From: Roseibacillus ishigakijimensis
GTDB lineage: Bacteria > Verrucomicrobiota > Verrucomicrobiia > Verrucomicrobiales > Akkermansiaceae
NCBI RefSeq assembly: GCF_016595415.1
Contig: NZ_JAENIO010000038.1
Coordinates: 1 to 41,146, forward strand
DNA: 41,146 bases
Reading direction: 5' to 3'
The position numbers and the translations under genes were made by a program. Shown in pieces: positions 23,463 through 30,925 of the stretch (position 1 is the first letter of the stretch; each line of letters starts with the position of its first letter). The notes below the pieces were generated by a model that saw only the letters and a list, made by a program, of their open reading frames with translations, ran no database searches and was not told the origin of the DNA.

Positions 23463-25505
23463 TCATTTTCTCACTCGATTTCTCCGCCGAGCCATCTTCA
23501 CCACCCGGCCTTTGCGCTTGGGTTTTTCCGGATTGGAAGTTGGGGCCCGCTCTTCGTCGGGTGGGGGCTCGCTCTCTTCTTCCTTGGGGCCCGCTCCCTC
23601 GCTTTCGTCCTCTTCCTCGGGTTCTGACTCCCGGGCGGCACGGGCGGCGGCATCCTGAGCGGCTTTGAGGCGGCGACTGATTCGGCGAAGATGGGGGTGC
23701 ATGGCTCGGCAAGCGGCGTAGGCATAGACAAAACAGTCGAGAGGCTCGTTGCGGATTTTGGACTTCTTCTTCTGATAGGAGACCTGCCCCTTTTTATCGA
23801 TCACTCTCTCCTCAGAAACGAGGCCTTCGAAGTAGCTCTTGGGAAGGTCGCTGACGAAGTGGACGCGGCCGGCCTCCTGCTCATCCATGGAGAGCTTGGC
23901 GAAAATTTGCTCCTTGGCGGTGACGGTGTCGACTTGGCCGATTTTGACCTTGGCCTTCTTGTTCTTGTTGAAGCCATTGAAGAGAGGATTGCCCCGGGTG
24001 GAGAGGCCTTTGCAGGCGAAGATGCGCTGCACCTGCTTGCCCCTGACAAACTTGTAGACCGAATCGGTGCGCTGTCCGCCGAGGTCGATGAAGGTTCCGC
24101 GGATGGCGAGCTGACGGCCGTCCTCGGTCTTGTAACGTCGCTCGGCAATGACCTGATAGAGTCTCGCCCGGGTGTCCATGTCCTCCGGATCACCATCGAC
24201 GACGACATGCTCGAGCACGAAGGCTTCCTCGTGCCTGCCCCAGCCGATGATGGAGAGCTCGAAGCGGTCGTTCTGAGTATCGACTCCAGCGGTGATCGCG
24301 AGGACATTCCGCGGCAAGACCATGTCCTTCCACTCCTCGGCCCGTCCCTGGAGTTCGTCGGGGTCGAGGTCGTTTTGGGTGTATTCGTAGGGCTGGCCGA
24401 CGATGGTGTTGTAGAAGGTCTGGAGAAGCTCGGGGTCGGTCTTGGCCTCGTTGTATTCGTCGCAGATGGTCCGCCAGGTCAGGAAAGGAGAGTAGGCGGC
24501 CCAAATGTAGTAGGAGCGCACCACCGGCGCGGTTTCCTCATAACGGCCCAGCTCGGCATCCCACTCGTAGCGCACGGGCTCAGCCTCGCGGGTCCACTCC
24601 CCTTTTTCGCGCGACCAAGAGCGGGATTTCCGCCTCTCGGTCGGCAGCCAATGGGCGGTGCCTCCCATGGGGACATCACGCACCATGCGGGCCTTGTGCT
24701 TGTGCTCAATCCAGCCCTCGCACTTCGGGCACTGGAACTCGCCATAATGCTCGCGGTCGGGGTTCTTCTGCAGGTCGGAGAACTCCAGGGCGATGTGCTC
24801 GCCACAGCACGGACACGGCACCTGATAGCGGCGCTGGTCGCCCTTGAGGAAATTGCGCTCGGACTTGGAGGCCCCCTTGAGCACCGGCGTTCCCCCGGCG
24901 ATGAGCTTGGCATCGTGAAAGGTTGTTTGTCGCCGCTTGGCGAGCTTTTCGGGGTCACCCTCCTTGCCCGCACTGCTGGCGCTGCGGTCTTCCTCATCAA
25001 TGATGACATCGCGGATTGGTCGCGAGGCGAGGGAAGCAGGAGAATTCGACCCCGCGAGCTGGAGCAATCCGCCCGGGAAATGCTTTGAGAGGATGGTGTT
25101 TCCGCTCGTGCGGCTCTTGTCGTCGATGAGCGCAGCCAGGGAAGGAGAGTCCCGAATCATGGGCGAAATCCGGTCCTTGGAATAGGATTCCGCCATCTCC
25201 AAGGTGGGCTGAATCATCAGGATGGGTCCCGCGCAAATGTGGACCTGCCGCCCGATGAAGTTGTTGAGGTTCTCCGAGTAAGCGACCTGCGAGGACTTCA
25301 TCACCCGCACCTCGGCCACCTTTGGATCGCCCATGGAGTCGGCGACCTCCCGCATGAACGGGGTGACATCCGGGTCAAACGGCCCCGGCGTCGCCGCACT
25401 CTCCGGCGACAAACGCCGATGCTCTCGCGCCCACTCGGAGACGCGAAGCATGCGGGGTGGACGCAAGCGGGCGAAGCGGCGAGAGCGGAGGGTTTCGATG
25501 GTCAT
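23463..25505 (-). CDS. Terminase large subunit (lambda gpA family)
   Basis: A 680-residue packaging motor. ATPase: a variant Walker A around residues 70-79 (KSSQVAYSEN, as in the lambda family) and Walker B VIIDEEDR at about 167-174. Two zinc-binding CxxC pairs follow (CPCCGEH and CPKCEGW). The nuclease part has GVDTQNDRFELSIIGWG and GTFIDLGGQRTD with acidic metal ligands. The C-terminus is an acidic then basic extension (EPEEEDESEG... KMARRRNRVRK). It would translocate DNA into the prohead and cut it. It is separated from its small subunit by the DUF262-HEPN cargo. CTTTCTG is 6 nt before the ATG. Confidence 0.94.
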   Translation of the reverse strand: MTIETLRSRRFARLRPPRMLRVSEWAREHRRLSPESAATPGPFDPDVTPFMREVADSMGDPKVAEVRVMKSSQVAYSENLNNFIGRQVHICAGPILMIQPTLEMAESYSKDRISPMIRDSPSLAALIDDKSRTSGNTILSKHFPGGLLQLAGSNSPASLASRPIRDVIIDEEDRSASSAGKEGDPEKLAKRRQTTFHDAKLIAGGTPVLKGASKSERNFLKGDQRRYQVPCPCCGEHIALEFSDLQKNPDREHYGEFQCPKCEGWIEHKHKARMVRDVPMGGTAHWLPTERRKSRSWSREKGEWTREAEPVRYEWDAELGRYEETAPVVRSYYIWAAYSPFLTWRTICDEYNEAKTDPELLQTFYNTIVGQPYEYTQNDLDPDELQGRAEEWKDMVLPRNVLAITAGVDTQNDRFELSIIGWGRHEEAFVLEHVVVDGDPEDMDTRARLYQVIAERRYKTEDGRQLAIRGTFIDLGGQRTDSVYKFVRGKQVQRIFACKGLSTRGNPLFNGFNKNKKAKVKIGQVDTVTAKEQIFAKLSMDEQEAGRVHFVSDLPKSYFEGLVSEERVIDKKGQVSYQKKKSKIRNEPLDCFVYAYAACRAMHPHLRRISRRLKAAQDAAARAARESEPEEEDESEGAGPKEEESEPPPDEERAPTSNPEKPKRKGRVVKMARRRNRVRK

Positions 25506-25601
25506 TCATGGCAGAAAGAGGGGTAACTCCTTTCACATTAATGATCACAAGTCTCCTTACTTGATACCGCATTGTAGAGGCTTGCCGATTACAATGCCTA
25601 G

Positions 25602-26198
25602 TTACGTGATTGCTTCATCAACGGCTTCGCTAATTGCAACCATGTAATGACTAATCACGTTGATATAATCTTTTAAATCCCCAAAGGAGACATCCGCAGC
25701 TGCATCATTGTGGTGAATAATATTATTTCGTTTCGAAACAATCGAACACACCAAATCCTTATTACTTTCAAATGCATCTTTTCCAGACAAATCCACCCCC
25801 AACAACTGAAACAACTTCAGAGTTCTGTATGGATTTGCCGAGATTTCATCAGCGACATCTTTCTTTGCAACCGGCAGAGAAATAACGTCATAATTTAACT
25901 GATTATTCTTTAATTTTGTAGCAAGTCTCCAATGTATGAAATTGTGCGGAATTCGCGCTGAAAGAACACGACCTGAGATTTGCTTACTATACTCTAACGC
26001 TACGTCTTGTAGAAACGCCTCCAAGTAGCTACAAATGCTAACCAGGTACGATTTAGTAAAAAAATTAACATTCTCCACAATAAGAACATCAGGCTCATCA
26101 GAGATAACCCTTTGCTCAGAAACATCAATCACATTCCTTAGTGACTCAAACAGCTCTTTATACTTCACCAAAGAGCTAGAACTAATTGATTGCATCAT
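25602..26198 (-). CDS. HEPN-domain protein, probable RNase effector
   Basis: A 198-residue all-helical protein. SKRNNIIHHND contains the HEPN RNase signature R-N-x3-H (Arg157, Asn158, His162). Surrounding helices (NFFTKSYLVSICSYLEAFLQDVALEY and a C-terminal DLKDYINVISHYMVAISEAVDEA) fit the RiboL-PSP/MAE_28990 type of HEPN proteins. Its start overlaps the end of the DUF262 gene by 17 nt, so the two are one operon. HEPN proteins with this motif are metal-independent RNases in toxin and abortive-infection systems. DNA here is AT-rich compared with the terminase genes on both sides. Activity is inferred from the motif. Confidence 0.82.
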   Translation of the reverse strand: MMQSISSSSLVKYKELFESLRNVIDVSEQRVISDEPDVLIVENVNFFTKSYLVSICSYLEAFLQDVALEYSKQISGRVLSARIPHNFIHWRLATKLKNNQLNYDVISLPVAKKDVADEISANPYRTLKLFQLLGVDLSGKDAFESNKDLVCSIVSKRNNIIHHNDAAADVSFGDLKDYINVISHYMVAISEAVDEAIT

Positions 26199-27231
26199 CT
26201 AAAAGCTCCTTCCAAAGACTTCTTCGTCTCAAAATTGACGTTTTCTTCTGCAAACCACCAGAAAGCGTACGTCTAAAACCATCGCTTCGACACAATCGAT
26301 CGTAGGCACTTTTAATCCTTTCCTTGTTAGATAACGCCAACTGCTTATCCAACAGCCCTACAGTAACCATAAGCAAATCGTAATGAATCATTCCTTGCCT
26401 AGGTCTTTCCCGCGTTGCATCTAAAAACAAATCCTGCCCAAAAACATTTTTGCAGTTTTCCAAAGCAGCGTGAAATTGGGCACGTAGCCGACCAATCTCT
26501 TCCTTATCTGCCTCAGATTTACGTTCCATGTACTTATCGAGAAGATCACTCAAAACATCATTAAACCCCTCAAGTTGAAGATCCTCTGAAAACGCGAAAA
26601 ACCTGAGCACCTGCTCTTCAGGCTCTCGATTATGTTTGACCTTGCCACTACCATCAGCAATGCCAAAATTTTTAATTTCATCTATTTCAGACAACTCGAC
26701 AAGTAGGTCGTCCAGCGGTCCCGGATAAATGGCATGCCTTACTTCTTGAGCACTGAGTTGGACAGCCCCTTGATTCAGCCTGGCAAAAATTTCTCTAACA
26801 AGACTTTTCGGATTTTCCTTGCGAAGGACAATGCATCGAATTGTTGTTGATTCAAGCTCAGCTTGTAAACCACCAAGCTCAGAGAACCTCTTACCTTCCA
26901 AATCTCTAAAGGTCGTCATTCCCTCTAAAGCAAATTCATCATTAAAGAACATAGTTATCGTCGTCAACCTTTGCACGCCATCAATAACCAACTGCCTTCT
27001 ATCACTATCCTCTGCAAAATAGCACGAGGGAAGCGGAATTCGCATTAGACACGATTCAATAAACTTTGAAGCTCTCCCCCAGCCATCCTTATCCCATTTG
27101 TATTTCCTTTGAAACTCCGGGTTCAAAATTGTCTTTGGATTATCAGCGGTAATTCTTGACACTAATGTCTCGAAAGGGTAATCAATTGGGTATAAATTTA
27201 ACGTCGTTCCTCCAGATTCATTGCTCATCAT
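26182..27231 (-). CDS. DUF262-family protein (GmrSD N-terminal type)
   Basis: A 349-residue protein. ParB/sulfiredoxin-fold DUF262 motifs are present: NPEFQRKYKWD (QRxYxW at 41-46), IPLPSCYFAE, VIDGVQRLTTI (DGVQR at 84-88; the commoner form is DGQQR) and FARLNQGAVQLSAQEVRHAIYPG (about 149-171). In GmrSD, SspE and BrxU enzymes such a domain hydrolyses NTP and senses modified DNA. Here the DUF1524 HNH nuclease domain is missing: the rest of the protein is helical. The nuclease function may instead be supplied by the overlapping HEPN gene. It lies between the two terminase subunits, with an AT-rich leader of its own at 27232-27363. Confidence 0.85.
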   Translation of the reverse strand: MMSNESGGTTLNLYPIDYPFETLVSRITADNPKTILNPEFQRKYKWDKDGWGRASKFIESCLMRIPLPSCYFAEDSDRRQLVIDGVQRLTTITMFFNDEFALEGMTTFRDLEGKRFSELGGLQAELESTTIRCIVLRKENPKSLVREIFARLNQGAVQLSAQEVRHAIYPGPLDDLLVELSEIDEIKNFGIADGSGKVKHNREPEEQVLRFFAFSEDLQLEGFNDVLSDLLDKYMERKSEADKEEIGRLRAQFHAALENCKNVFGQDLFLDATRERPRQGMIHYDLLMVTVGLLDKQLALSNKERIKSAYDRLCRSDGFRRTLSGGLQKKTSILRRRSLWKELLDDAIN

Positions 27232-27363
27232 ATATTTTTAAATTTTTCTTAATATTTACCTAGATTCACGCTCATACATTTGAAATAGGCGGCTGACATG
27301 CAACGCTCCGATTTCTCATGAAACGCTGTTAGCAGTTTTAGAAACAGTGCGATTTTGTCGAGC

Positions 27364-27999
27364 TTATTCGCTATCTAAATTACCCTCCAAAGCCGCTAAA
27401 CTTTTCCGAATTACTTGGTCGAGAGCGAGCTGCACTTCCCTCGGCTCTTCGATTCCTGCCAGCTCCCCTGCCATCCGCGCCGGAATCGCCAGCATGTTCG
27501 AGCGGATGATACCATCGACCTCGGCATTCATGGCATCGACCTCGGCGGCATCGACCAGCTTCCCTTCTGCGAGGGCGTTTTCACGCTCCAGCTTGCGGCG
27601 TTGCTCCCGCTCCTTGAGGGCGCGTTCCTGATCAAGGTCGAGTTTGTCGGGGCTGTCGGACTCGATGCGGCGGCGCTGAACGAGTCCCTGCAGATAGGCG
27701 ACGTAGGCGCGGAGGTGCTCGAAGCGGTATTTCCCCCGGCCATTGTCGGGGATGTGACCTTCCTTCTTGAGCTGCTGGATGCGGCGGGGATCAAGGCCGG
27801 AGAGCTTCACAAAATCAGCCAGCAGAAGCGCCCTGGCGAGCAAATCCACTGGCTGTTTCTTCTCCTCGGGCGCGGGGCCGATTTTGTCGCGCAGGAAGTT
27901 AAGCTGCTCGGAGGTGAGCGGCTTTCCCTCACTGACCCGCGAGAGCAGGTTGCGGGCGTTGAGCCTTTCGACTTTTTCGAGCTGGTCTTTTTCGCTCAT
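27364..27999 (-). CDS. Terminase small subunit (lambda Nu1-like)
   Basis: A 211-residue DNA-recognition subunit. Residues about 57-105 form a winged helix of the Nu1/MerR type (LLADFVKLSGLDPRRIQQLKKEGHIPDNGRGKYRFEHLRAYVAYLQGL), followed by a long coiled coil (RRRIESDSPDKLDLDQERALKEREQRRKLERE) for oligomerisation and a C-terminal part that would bind the large subunit. The ATG at 27999 (MSEKDQ) was preferred to an upstream in-frame codon at 28035. The DUF262-HEPN module separates it from the large subunit, which normally follows directly. Confidence 0.85.
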   Translation of the reverse strand: MSEKDQLEKVERLNARNLLSRVSEGKPLTSEQLNFLRDKIGPAPEEKKQPVDLLARALLLADFVKLSGLDPRRIQQLKKEGHIPDNGRGKYRFEHLRAYVAYLQGLVQRRRIESDSPDKLDLDQERALKEREQRRKLERENALAEGKLVDAAEVDAMNAEVDGIIRSNMLAIPARMAGELAGIEEPREVQLALDQVIRKSLAALEGNLDSE

Positions 28000-28141
28000 G
28001 GGCGGCAGTGAGGGCATCGACGACGGCTTGCGCACCCTTCTTGTAGACGGTCACGACGAGGAGTTCCTCGCCCTGATAGACGGCCCAGTTGCGGGAGCGG
28101 CGATACTTGGTGATGCGGTAGGTGGGTGATTGTTCTGCCAT
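27929..28141 (-). CDS. Small conserved-looking protein overlapping the small terminase gene
   Basis: A 70-residue basic protein. YRITKYRRSRNWAVYQGEELLVVTVYKKGAQAVVDAL is a pattern I recognise from many small hypothetical proteins of phages and proteobacteria, with a Trp-Ala-Val-Tyr strand and VTVYKKGA. Function unknown. The gene overlaps the start of the small terminase gene by 71 nt in another frame. A 6-bp hairpin (AGCAGG/CCTGCT, 28142-28163) immediately precedes its ATG. Confidence 0.6.
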   Translation of the reverse strand: MAEQSPTYRITKYRRSRNWAVYQGEELLVVTVYKKGAQAVVDALTAAHERKRPARKSRKAQRPQPALAGQ

Positions 28142-28203
28142 AGCAGGCTCGCTTGAACCTGCTGTCGTCCGTGGGGGTAAAGTTCGCGGTGGTCATTTTT
28201 CCT

Positions 28204-28965
28204 TCAAACTCCCCCGATGGGAATGCGGAGCTTGGGATTGAGGTCGTAGGAAGCTTCGCGCACCCGGCGCTTGTTGTGGCTGGCGCCCTTGTCGATGCGC
28301 ACGATGTCGGTTCCCCACTTCTTGACCAAGAGGGCGAATTGTTCCTTCTCCCGCTCCAGATTCCGCATGTCGGCACACCCCCCGGGCAGGCCGTGCATGT
28401 CGTTGAAATAATGGACCATGTTGAAGCGCAGCAGGCGGCGGTAGCGGTTGAGGACTTGGAGGGTCATGTCGTAATCCTCCTTGAGCGGGATGCGCTCGTC
28501 ATAGCGCAGAGGGCAATCGATGAAGCCGGTGAAGGGACCACCCACGAAGGCCGCAAGGCTGAAGGGGTTGCTCTCGCGGTAGGCTTGCTTGTCGGCAGCG
28601 GCGGGGTTGAGCCCCCACAGGCGCACGCCCATTTCGCTGGCGAGGGCAAAGCCGTGCCCGATGAACTCGAGGGCCTCGGGCCCGGTCATGCGCCTGCGGG
28701 CGGTGCCATTCCACTGGCCAAGGTCGCGGAGGTCGTCATCGACCATGAGGAGCTGCTTGGTGGGCGTGTTGTCGAGGATCCAGTTGCGCACGCGGGAGGT
28801 GCTGCCTTGGGCGGAATCCGGACAGACCCAGACGGGAAGGTCGCGGGCGCGGTAGGCCTCGGCCTGACTCTCCGCCACGACATAGACGGTGGGCAAATAG
28901 CGGTGCGTGATGGCGCGATCGGCGCGCTTCCACGAGGGGCTGGCGATGGTGATGTCCGGGCTCAT
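28204..28965 (-). CDS. Glycosyltransferase of the TET-associated (TAGT) type
   Basis: A 253-residue GT-A-fold enzyme. Its core reads STSRVRNWILDN, then QLLMVDDDLRDLG with an Asp76-78 metal/sugar-nucleotide motif, VGGPFTGFIDCPLRYDERIPLKEDYDMTLQ with Glu163-Asp164, and MVHYFNDMHGLPGGCADMR. This matches phage TAGT-type enzymes predicted to glycosylate hypermodified DNA bases. It overlaps a ParB-like gene as ATGA; ParB-like domains accompany these transferases in other phages. No TET/JBP dioxygenase or nucleotide-modifying enzyme is visible in the window, so the acceptor base is unknown. It could modify phage DNA against host restriction. Confidence 0.72.
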   Translation of the reverse strand: MSPDITIASPSWKRADRAITHRYLPTVYVVAESQAEAYRARDLPVWVCPDSAQGSTSRVRNWILDNTPTKQLLMVDDDLRDLGQWNGTARRRMTGPEALEFIGHGFALASEMGVRLWGLNPAAADKQAYRESNPFSLAAFVGGPFTGFIDCPLRYDERIPLKEDYDMTLQVLNRYRRLLRFNMVHYFNDMHGLPGGCADMRNLEREKEQFALLVKKWGTDIVRIDKGASHNKRRVREASYDLNPKLRIPIGGV

Positions 28966-29582
28966 GCGGTGATGCGATTGAGGTAGGCGGCACCATTGAC
29001 CACGCGCCCGACTCCGCGGGTGTGGGGCTTGCCATTCTGCCGGCGGTTCATCACGGGCTGAAGCTCGAAGTGAGTCTGTGCCTGGAGCCAGTCGACATCA
29101 TTGTCGAAGACGAGCACGATGTAATTGTTGGACTCGTTGAGGACCTCCGAGAAGGCAACTTCGGGCTCGGTATCGGCGGGGTCGTCGCCTTCTTCCTCCG
29201 CGAAGAATCCGGCCAGCTCCACGTCATCGAGTTCCGCGAGGAGCCCCTTCACTCCCGCCTCATCAAGGTCGGCCAACTGGGCCAGCTGGTTGTCAGCGAG
29301 CAGGTCGGCAACCTCATCCTCGGGGCTGGCGTAGTCTTGGAAATCAACGGGCACCTCCGCCCAGCCCTGCAGCTTAGCCACCGCGAGGGCACCATGACCG
29401 GCGGTGATGCAGCCGGAGAGATTGGAGACCCGAATCGGCCGGCGCCAGCCCTGGTGCGCGATGATTTTAGCGAACAGCTCCAACTGCTCGCGCGGGTGCT
29501 GGTTGGGGTTTTTCGGATGGGGCTTCAGCTCCCCCACCGCGACCAAGCGGGTGTAGCTGCAACGAATCTCGGGTTCACTCAT
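28962..29582 (-). CDS. ParB-like nuclease-domain protein
   Basis: A 206-residue protein. Residues about 10-100 are a ParB/sulfiredoxin-fold domain: VGELKPHPKNPNQHPREQLE, IIAHQGWRRPIRVS, CITAGHGALAVAKLQGW, VPVDFQDYASPEDEVADLLADNQLAQL. The last 60 residues (NYIVLVFDNDVDWLQAQTHFELQ, RRQNGKPHTRGVGRVVNGAAYL) are an added domain. Stand-alone phage ParB proteins of this style are found next to DNA methylases and hypermodification enzymes, so it probably works with the downstream glycosyltransferase. It is not part of a partition system: no ParA is present. CTTTCTG is 5 nt before the ATG. The 178-bp gap upstream (29583-29760) holds short hairpins only. Confidence 0.78.
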   Translation of the reverse strand: MSEPEIRCSYTRLVAVGELKPHPKNPNQHPREQLELFAKIIAHQGWRRPIRVSNLSGCITAGHGALAVAKLQGWAEVPVDFQDYASPEDEVADLLADNQLAQLADLDEAGVKGLLAELDDVELAGFFAEEEGDDPADTEPEVAFSEVLNESNNYIVLVFDNDVDWLQAQTHFELQPVMNRRQNGKPHTRGVGRVVNGAAYLNRITA

Positions 29583-29760
29583 GAGCGCAGAAAGGGAAAT
29601 TCTGAACCGAAACGAAGTGCCCTAGAAAAATTTCATATCTAGCCCCTTTTTGCGGGCTCGATCGACCTCTTAACCATTTCGCCGGAAAGGACCCGCTTTT
29701 TTCCGAGGAAACTCTTGTGATGCCGCGATGCGGTCTTGTCATCCCTGTTCAAAATCCCCC

Positions 29761-30291
29761 CTATAACCCCCGGAATACCTTCACCAGTCGAAGGAACTCG
29801 GCCACGAACATCGGTCCGGCCTTGCGCTCGGTGGTCTCGGGGACTTTGAGCTTCTCCGCTTCCTGAACCATGGTGAACGAGAAGACGCGCTCGGGCTTGC
29901 CGGGCTTGCGCATGAAAACCTTGGCATCAGAGCCGAAGCGGAAGGCTTTCACGAGGGTCTTGCCTCGGAACGACACGCGCACCGCTCCCCCACCATTGCG
30001 CACCTTGCGGATGGTCGCCTTGCGAGTGTTCTCCACGCCAAGGCCCATCTCGCTCAAGTCGATGTGAGCGGAGAGATTGCCCTTGCTGGCCTTGCGAACG
30101 GTGATGCGCTTGTTGAGCGAAGACACTCCGCCTTTGCGGGGCTTGATTTCCTCTTGGATTTCCCGGCGGGCGGCGGTGCGCAGGGTGGTCGCTGTCTTGT
30201 TCAAGGAGCGGGCGGCAGTGGTCTCAATGCGCTGGGGAGAGAGGTCCAGCTCTCGCTTTAGACGGTCGAAGTCAGCTTTGACGGAGATCAT
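29761..30291 (-). CDS. Minor tail protein, lambda gpZ-like
   Basis: A 176-residue basic protein. RIETTAARSLNKTATTLRTAARREI followed by VRKASKGNLSAHIDLSEMGL resembles the lambda gpZ/GPZ family of minor tail proteins, which help connect head and tail. The ATG at 30291 (MISVKADFDRL) was chosen over one 15 nt upstream because a CTTTCTA element (30296-30302) lies 4 nt before it, a single-base variant of the late-gene motif. The location at the beginning of the late operon, before the terminase genes, is unusual for this function. Confidence 0.72.
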   Translation of the reverse strand: MISVKADFDRLKRELDLSPQRIETTAARSLNKTATTLRTAARREIQEEIKPRKGGVSSLNKRITVRKASKGNLSAHIDLSEMGLGVENTRKATIRKVRNGGGAVRVSFRGKTLVKAFRFGSDAKVFMRKPGKPERVFSFTMVQEAEKLKVPETTERKAGPMFVAEFLRLVKVFRGL

Positions 30292-30438
30292 GAGGTAGAA
30301 AGCCAACCCTTCTCATCTTGCTGGATTTCTCATATCAGGAGTTCTTCTGCCTTCACCTCTGCCTTTTTATTATCACTCACGACACTCGAAAACTCGCCAC
30401 CTCCTTTTAGAGACGGTAAGTAATTGAACGGTGTTTTC

Positions 30439-30466
30439 TTGACGTGTTTTTTTGGGCTCTTACAAT
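30439..30466 (+). promoter_or_regulatory. Sigma70-type promoter for the plus-strand cargo gene
   Basis: TTGACG (30439-30444), a 16-bp spacer and TACAAT (30461-30466). It lies 23 bp upstream of the ATG at 30490 and points into that gene. This is the best housekeeping-type promoter seen in the window. Confidence 0.75.
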
Positions 30467-30489
30467 CGGTCCCTAATGTTCGCCTAAAA

Positions 30490-30876
30490 ATGGTTACACA
30501 TCACAACGCAGATATCAAGGTGGGATTTGAGTCTCATTCGGATGCAGAGACAGCAGAAATTACTATACGAGACTTTGGTGCAGCGGGAGAGCTACGGTTT
30601 GGAAACAATAGATTGGATGTCGTTGCAAATCTGTGCCCCGTCGACATGCGTAGGCTTTTCGATATTTTGCGATTCACTGAGTCGCAGCGGATCGAGCCAG
30701 ACGAGGAAATCATAAAGGCTTTGTCTCTTCTAGAAGACAGATTTTCTTACCATACTGAGGACGATCCATCTCGTCTCTGTTTAGAAATCGAGATAATCAT
30801 GCCTATTTCTTCTTCTGGCTCTGTCCGTTTGGAGCCGAACTTTCCTGATGAGGACGAGGCTGATATCGAAGAGTAG
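30490..30876 (+). CDS. Acidic protein of unknown function, probable cargo
   Basis: A 128-residue acidic protein (MVTHHNADIKVGFESHSDAETAEITIRDFG..., ending PNFPDEDEADIEE), encoded opposite to the flanking genes, between the early and late leftward operons. No family recognised; the layout of alternating strands suggests a small alpha/beta domain. The frame is open upstream to a TTG at 30424, but the ATG at 30490 fits the promoter at 30439-30466, giving a short leader of about 17 nt. DNA is AT-richer than the core phage genes. It is likely expressed from the lysogen. Confidence 0.68.
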   Translation: MVTHHNADIKVGFESHSDAETAEITIRDFGAAGELRFGNNRLDVVANLCPVDMRRLFDILRFTESQRIEPDEEIIKALSLLEDRFSYHTEDDPSRLCLEIEIIMPISSSGSVRLEPNFPDEDEADIEE

Positions 30877-30925
30877 CGACCAAGACCTTCCATCCAACTC
30901 CGACCGCGCTAGTGGGGCAGATTTC

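Larger units (their letters stand above)
5285..30302 (-). repeat. Dispersed late-gene start motif CTTTCTG (plus-strand CAGAAAG)
   Basis: Copies with the spacing to the start codon in brackets: 5285-5291 (7), 6697-6703 (5), 9667-9673 (6), 11106-11112 (4), 14113-14119 (6), 15536-15542 (4), 16203-16209 (8), 18762-18768 (4), 20696-20702 (5), 22352-22358 (5), 23153-23159 (4), 25512-25518 (6), 29588-29594 (5), and variant TAGAAAG at 30296-30302 (4). One more lies inside the protease-capsid gene (18190-18196), 23 nt before Met198. The spacer is often A/C-C-C. None of these starts has a Shine-Dalgarno sequence, whereas early genes do. Two copies unrelated to starts were seen (16159-16165, 26259-26265). 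Function unknown. Confidence 0.8.

Noticed and set aside
26182-27231. A complete GmrSD-type restriction enzyme
   Set aside because: Only the DUF262 part is present; no DUF1524 domain with an HNH motif could be found in the C-terminal half or in the next gene.
28962-29582. A plasmid-type partition system
   Set aside because: The ParB-like domain stands alone without ParA or parS-like repeats, and the phage has an integrase and attachment sites.
29583-29760. Terminator or cos site in the gap before the ParB-like gene
   Set aside because: Short inverted repeats (AGCCC/GGGCT, CGGAAA/TTTCCG) are present, but no T-run follows a stable stem, and nothing identifies a cos cleavage site.
30307-30423. 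A mini-gene MSDNKKAEVKAEELLI on the minus strand (GTG start, 16 codons)
   Set aside because: It looks like the beginning of a real protein but stops after 16 codons; no support beyond a GGAGG further upstream. Perhaps a remnant cut by the neighbouring plus-strand insertion.
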